Part shown: piece by piece, positions 59,990 to 64,000 of the stretch | Numbering within the stretch: the first letter of the stretch is position 1 | Layout of the letters: each line of letters begins with the position of its first letter | Source: Streptomyces sp. SJL17-4 | Lineage (GTDB): Bacteria > Actinomycetota > Actinomycetes > Streptomycetales > Streptomycetaceae | Direction of reading: 5' to 3' | DNA length: 64,000 bases | Assembly: GCF_036826855.1 (NCBI RefSeq) | Contig: NZ_CP104578.1 | Span: 248,001 to 312,000 of the forward strand | Notes under the pieces: generated by a model | What the model was told of the DNA's origin: nothing | Database searches by the model: none | The model's input: the letters and a program-made list of their open reading frames with translations, nothing else | Program-made: the position numbers and the translations under genes

Positions 59990-62833
59990 GTGTTCGCACA
60001 CACGCCGCACACACCACTACCATTCCGCGATCGGCAGCTGCCTTTGACGAAGCGCGTCGACGACCTCCTCTCGCGGCTCACCCTCGATGAGAAGATCGGT
60101 TTCCTGCACCAGTTCGCGCCCGCCGTGGAGCGGCTCGGCGTCGCCGCGTTCCGCACCGGCCAGGAGGCCCTGCACGGCGTGGCCTGGATGGGGCCGGCCA
60201 CCGTCTTCCCGCAGGCGGTGGGCCTGGGCGCGACCTGGAACACGGATCTCGTGCGACGGGTAGGCGAGGCGGTGTCCAACGAGGTCCGCGCGATGCGCGC
60301 CCGCGACGACCGCGTGGGCCTGAACGTCTGGTCCCCGACCGTGAACCTGTTGCGCCACCCTCTGTGGGGCCGCAACGAGGAGGGCTACTCGGAGGACCCG
60401 AAGCTCACCTCGGCCATCGCCACCGCCTACACGCACGGCCTGCGCGGCGATCACCCGACGTACTGGCGCACCGCGCCCGTCCTCAAGCACTGGCTGGCCC
60501 ACAACAACGAGACGGGCCGCGACGTCACGTCCTCCTCGGTCCGCCCGCGCGTCCTGCACGAATACGACCTGCGCGCCTTCCGCGAGACGGTCGAGGCGGG
60601 CGCCGTGGCCGGTGTGATGCCGGCGTACAACCTGGTCAACGGCCGCCCGAACCACGTCTCGCCCTATCTGCGCGAGCATCTGCGCACCTGGACCGACGAG
60701 GATCTCCTTGTCTGCTCGGACGCGGGCGCGCCCTCCAACCTGGTCGACTCCGAGCACTACTTCGACACCCACGAGGAGGCGACGGCCGCCGCGCTGCTGG
60801 CCGGCGTCGACAGCTTCACCGACCACGGCACCGACAGCTCCAAGATCACCGCACGGGTCCGCGGCGCCCTGGAGCGGGGCCTGCTGACCGAGTCGGACGT
60901 CGACGCGGCGGTCCGCCGCCACCTCTCGGTCCGTTTCCGGCTCGGCGAGTTCGACCCGGAGTACGACCCGCACGCGCTCACCACGGCCTTCGACACCCCG
61001 GACCACCGGGCCCTCGCGCAAGAGGCCGCCGAGCAGGCGGTCGTACTGCTCAAGAACAGCGGTGGCCTGCTGCCGCTCGCGCCCGGCACCCGGCTCGCGG
61101 TGGTCGGCCTGCTCGCCGACGAGTGCAAGCTCGACTGGTACAGCGGCACGCTCCTGCGCCGCTGCACTCCGCTGGCGGGTCTGTCCGAGCGGTTCGGATC
61201 GGAGCGCGTGCGGTTCGCGGAGGGCGTGGACCGGATCCTGCTGAAGACCTCGGCCGGAGCCTTCCTGCACGTCCCGGAGGCGGACGCCGACGACGAGGTG
61301 CGCGGCGCCGAAGGCGCCCTCGACCCGGCCCTGCTCGCGGGCCGGACGGACCTGCCCCCGCTCACCGCCGAGGCGACCGGCACCGAGCTCTCCCTCATCG
61401 ACTGGGGCGAGGGCGTGCTGACCCTGCGCGCCCCCGACGGCCGGTATCTCTCCGTCGCCGAGGACGGACATGTCCGCGCCTCCGCCGACCAGCCCGGAGG
61501 CTGGTTCGTCCAGGAGACGTTCCGACTGGAACCGCACGAGAACGGCCACCTCCTTCGGCACATCGGTACGGGTCGCCCCCTCTCTGTCGCCGCCGACGGC
61601 CTGAAGGTTGCCGACGGGAACGGGGAGATCTTCGAGGTCGTCGTCGTCGAGAGCGGCGAGGACGCGGTGAACAGGGTCGCCTCGCAGGCTGACGTGGTGG
61701 TGGTGGTCGCGGGCAACGATCCTCACATCAACGGACGCGAGACCGAGGACCGTACGACCCTGGCCCTCCCCGCCCACCAGGAACGCCTGCTGCGCGCGGC
61801 CCGCACGGCCAACCCGAACACGGTGCTGGCGCTGGTCTCGGCGTACCCGTACGCGGTCGATCACGCGGAGGTGCCGGCGCTGCTGTGGACGGCCCACGGC
61901 GGCCAGGCCGCCGGCAGCGCCCTGGCCCGGATCCTGGCGGGCGACGTCTCCCCCGCCGGCCGCCTCCCGCAGACCTGGTACGCAGACGACTCCGACCTGC
62001 CCGGTCTCCTCGACTACGACGTGATCGGCGGCCGCCAGACGTACCTCTACTTCGAGGGCGCGCCCCTCTTCCCGTTCGGCCACGGCCTGTCGTACGCGTC
62101 CTTCTCCTACGAAGGCCTCACGACTCGCGTCGAGGACGGGACATTGCATGTGTCCTTCACGGTCGCCAACACCGGCGATGTCATCGCGGACGAGGTTGCC
62201 CAGCTCTACACCCGGGCCGTGGAGCCGTCGGTGCCACGGCCGCGCAGGGAACTGGCCGCGCACCGGCGTGTGACGCTCGCGCCCGGGGAGGTCACGGAGA
62301 TCGCCTTCCGGGTGCCGATGTCGGCCTTCGCGTTCTGGGACGTCGCGCAGGGACGTCACCGGGTCGCACCGGGCCTCTACGAGATCCTCGTCGGCGCCTC
62401 CAGCGAGGACATCCGCCTGGCCCGGACCGTCGGCCTCGACGGCGAGCCGTCCGTCCCCCGGCCGGTCATGGTGGACGGCCTGGACGCGGTGGACTTCGAC
62501 GAGCAGAGCGACACGGAGATCGTGGACCGGGCGAAGACATCGGGTGACTCCGTCACCCCTGTGACCGGCCTGAGGGGCGAGCTGGTGTTCCGTGACTGTG
62601 ACTTCGGAGAAGGGGCCGCGGGGATCACGGTGGAGGCCGCGGGCGAGGGCACGGTCGAACTCTCGCTGGGTGACGGTCCGGTGCTGGCGGTGCTCACGCT
62701 GTCCCCGGTTGCGGCCGGCCCCTATGACTACGCCACGGTGAGCGCCCCCGTCGTCGTTGCGGCCGGTGTGCACGACGTCCGCCTCGGGCTGTGCGGCCCG
62801 GTGCGACTCGCGCGCTTCGCCTTCGCCGTCTGA
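59990..62833 (+). CDS. GH3 beta-glycosidase with inserted beta-trefoil-like domain (second copy)
   Basis: 947 aa from a GTG at 59990 with AAGGGG 8 nt upstream; the frame's first ATG (59936) is rejected because promoter and operator cover it. GH3 motifs: LLSRLTLDEKIGFLHQFAPA, SPTVNLLRHPLWGRNEEGYS, VLKHWLAHNNETGRD, nucleophile Asp in LLVCSDAGAPSNLVD, PLFPFGHGLSYASFSYEGL. A fascin-like insert (about 470-560, GVLTLRAPDGRYLSVAEDGH) and NDPHINGRETEDR repeat the architecture of the GH3 at 38623, so the two are paralogues. No signal peptide. Probably finishes imported xyloglucan oligomers from the reducing or non-reducing glucose side. Confidence 0.93.
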   Translation: MFAHTPHTPLPFRDRQLPLTKRVDDLLSRLTLDEKIGFLHQFAPAVERLGVAAFRTGQEALHGVAWMGPATVFPQAVGLGATWNTDLVRRVGEAVSNEVRAMRARDDRVGLNVWSPTVNLLRHPLWGRNEEGYSEDPKLTSAIATAYTHGLRGDHPTYWRTAPVLKHWLAHNNETGRDVTSSSVRPRVLHEYDLRAFRETVEAGAVAGVMPAYNLVNGRPNHVSPYLREHLRTWTDEDLLVCSDAGAPSNLVDSEHYFDTHEEATAAALLAGVDSFTDHGTDSSKITARVRGALERGLLTESDVDAAVRRHLSVRFRLGEFDPEYDPHALTTAFDTPDHRALAQEAAEQAVVLLKNSGGLLPLAPGTRLAVVGLLADECKLDWYSGTLLRRCTPLAGLSERFGSERVRFAEGVDRILLKTSAGAFLHVPEADADDEVRGAEGALDPALLAGRTDLPPLTAEATGTELSLIDWGEGVLTLRAPDGRYLSVAEDGHVRASADQPGGWFVQETFRLEPHENGHLLRHIGTGRPLSVAADGLKVADGNGEIFEVVVVESGEDAVNRVASQADVVVVVAGNDPHINGRETEDRTTLALPAHQERLLRAARTANPNTVLALVSAYPYAVDHAEVPALLWTAHGGQAAGSALARILAGDVSPAGRLPQTWYADDSDLPGLLDYDVIGGRQTYLYFEGAPLFPFGHGLSYASFSYEGLTTRVEDGTLHVSFTVANTGDVIADEVAQLYTRAVEPSVPRPRRELAAHRRVTLAPGEVTEIAFRVPMSAFAFWDVAQGRHRVAPGLYEILVGASSEDIRLARTVGLDGEPSVPRPVMVDGLDAVDFDEQSDTEIVDRAKTSGDSVTPVTGLRGELVFRDCDFGEGAAGITVEAAGEGTVELSLGDGPVLAVLTLSPVAAGPYDYATVSAPVVVAAGVHDVRLGLCGPVRLARFAFAV

Positions 62834-63254
62834 GGTCCCCATCGGCCCCTGTGCACGGGAGTCGCCGCAGAGGAGTCCGGCACCGGAAGGCTTCGGTTCC
62901 GGACTCGGCCTCTCCAGGTCCGCGTTCGACATGGTCGGGCTCCGGCCCGGCCGGTCCGACGCTGCCGGCGCCGTGGCGGCGGGTGGTGCCGGCGGGCCGG
63001 CGCCCGAACCGGTCGCGCTGGGGTCACTGCTCGGCAGCCGGCTCCGGAGCGGCCCCTGGGCGTCCGCCGCGCAGGTCGTGCAACGGACAGGCGTACGGGA
63101 TCCGTACCTGGCGCTCTGCCTCGAACGCGCCCGGTGGAACGGCTCGAAGACGCCCTCGTACGCACCCGGGCTCCGGACGCCGCTCGGGCGTTGGCCTCCG
63201 TGATCAGGAGAGGCTCCTGGCCCGAAGAGTCGGCGGCAACCTCCGCGACGGATC
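62834..63254. other. Region without a supported gene downstream of GH3
   Basis: About 420 bases after the GH3 stop. A plus frame contains VALGSLLGSRLRSGPWASAA then QVVQRTGVRDPYLALCLERA, which looks coding-like but is not recognised and has no clear start. It may be debris of a lost gene. Confidence 0.4.
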
Positions 63255-63270
63255 GTCGAAGCGCTTCAAT
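63255..63270. promoter_or_regulatory. GAAGCGCTTC operator without an obvious gene (first)
   Basis: GTCGAAGCGCTTCAAT, core perfect, in a gene-poor stretch 420 nt after the second GH3. No TTGACA lies 22 bp upstream on either strand. With the site at 63376 it makes a pair 121 bp apart. Confidence 0.75.
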
Positions 63271-63347
63271 CGATCGAGTGACGGTAGTGAGGAACTTCCG
63301 ACGAAGCAAGAAGGCTGCCGCAAGGGAGTCCTCTTTCTTACCAGGCA

Positions 63348-63391
63348 TTGACATCACATCTTAGGTGGTGACAGCGTCGAAGCGCTTCACC
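63348..63391 (+). promoter_or_regulatory. Promoter and GAAGCGCTTC operator before a damaged GH1 gene
   Basis: TTGACA at 63348-63353, 22-bp spacer, then GTCGAAGCGCTTCACC (63376-63391). The geometry equals that of the two GH3 promoters, so this is a genuine promoter pointing right, toward the GH1-like sequence at the window edge. Confidence 0.8.
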
Positions 63392-63866
63392 AACCAACCG
63401 ATGACTTTCAGCTCGTGAGGTGTCCCTCCCGTGGGTTCTGCTTCCCAGCCCCCGTTCGGTGGCCGTTCCGCGATCCCGCGATCCCGTGGGACCAGGTGCA
63501 CGGGGTCGCCACAACTGTGCCGGTGGAGAGGTGCGCCTTCCACTGGGACCACCGGCCGACCATCGTCTGCGGCACCGACAGCCTCGGGCGTGAGCGCCCG
63601 TGGTGAATCTGTCGCGCGGTCCGCACGGGGGCACGACGAGGACGCTTGCTCCGAGGCCCCGCACACCGGTCGGCCGACGACGGCCTCTTGCCGGGGCCTG
63701 GGCCGCGAGGGCCCGGCACGGAGCACATCGAGTACCTGCGCCGACACAGCCGCGACCGTGTGGCCGTGCGCCGACCACGCAGGCGGCCGCGGCTGCGACG
63801 TGCCCATTCGACTGGCCTGGCCGCGTCGGCGGTCACGCTGCCGGCGTCGCCGCCGGTCCCCGGCGG

Positions 63867-64000
63867 TTGCCCGGTGACCTGGAGATGATCGGCGAGCCGC
63901 TGGACCTCCCCGGCATCGACTTCCACGGGCCGGTGACCGTCGCCGCCACGCCCCACCGCGGGGACGACTCCGAGCCCCGCACCGCGGTCGGCATCGGCGT
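63867..64000 (+). pseudogene. GH1 beta-glucosidase-like fragment, running off the window
   Basis: From about 63867 the frame reads LPGDLEMIGEPLDLPGIDFH, GPVTVAATPHRGDDSEPRTA, VGIG, resembling the GH1 segment normally written DLExIGEPLDFLGVNYYRPxTV followed by ADPHRAxxxxxRTAVDIGV. The GH1 front half (WGxATAxYQIEG, TLNEP) is not seen in any frame between the operator at 63376 and this point, so the gene appears damaged or replaced at its 5' part. The sequence continues beyond the window, so the 3' half, including the nucleophile TENG motif, cannot be judged. Confidence 0.5.

Noticed and set aside
60017..62932. 971-aa minus-strand open frame
   Set aside because: Antisense shadow of the second GH3 gene, rich in Arg/Gly/Val without any domain.

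Overview
The window is high-GC actinobacterial chromosome, almost certainly Streptomyces. Evidence: strong third-position G/C, GTG starts, Tat-type and lipoprotein signals, SWIM, SpoIIE-phosphatase, MASE1 and DUF6401-type genes, and a dense set of secreted carbohydrate enzymes. I see no tRNA, rRNA, CRISPR array or complete insertion sequence.

Layout. 0-9.4 kb is core-like: a SWIM zinc-finger gene after the tail of an upstream gene, a membrane-anchored septum-formation-domain protein, folD behind a ZTP (pfl) riboswitch, a GAF-domain regulator with an aldehyde dehydrogenase, a SpoIIE-type phosphatase and a MASE1 membrane protein. 7-16 kb also holds transposase debris (IS630 and IS256 remnants). 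Inside this debris lies a compact five-gene minus-strand operon (13235 to 10149): a Cys-rich peptide, a free-standing PatA/PatG-like subtilisin, a 78-aa protein ending in a CGSC motif, a PatG C-terminal-domain-like protein and a repeat protein. This is the best candidate for an undescribed system. 16-21 kb carries an M6 metalloprotease with an S33-type hydrolase, a decayed M6 paralogue, and a divergent LysR regulator.

21.7-27.6 kb is a cellulose-attack block: GH9 endoglucanase, GH12-CBM2 endoglucanase, AA10-CBM2 lytic polysaccharide monooxygenase and a GNAT gene, with TGGGAGCGCTCCCA (CebR-type) operators. 27.9-32.8 kb is a divergent MFS exporter and solute-binding protein plus fused permease around an iron-box-like site. 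32.9-35.4 kb is mostly decayed genes around one VOC-family gene.

35.4-64 kb is a plant cell-wall polysaccharide island: PL11 rhamnogalacturonan lyase, CE7 esterase, two GH3 enzymes, GH36, GH43, GH42, GH74, a sugar ABC importer (binding protein and two permeases, no ATPase, presumably served by a shared ATPase such as MsiK), a LacI regulator, two AraC regulators, a Gfo/Idh oxidoreductase and a PhyH-type dioxygenase. A second palindrome, GTCGAAGCGCTTCRAY centred on GAAGCGCTTC, precedes GH3, GH36, lacI, the ABC-GH74-GH42 operon and the second GH3. It very likely defines the regulon of the LacI protein at 50.5 kb, whose natural inducer is probably a xyloglucan oligosaccharide (GH74 backbone cutting, import, then GH42/GH36/GH3/GH43 trimming). 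A further promoter of the same build near 63.4 kb is followed by what looks like a damaged GH1 beta-glucosidase running off the window.
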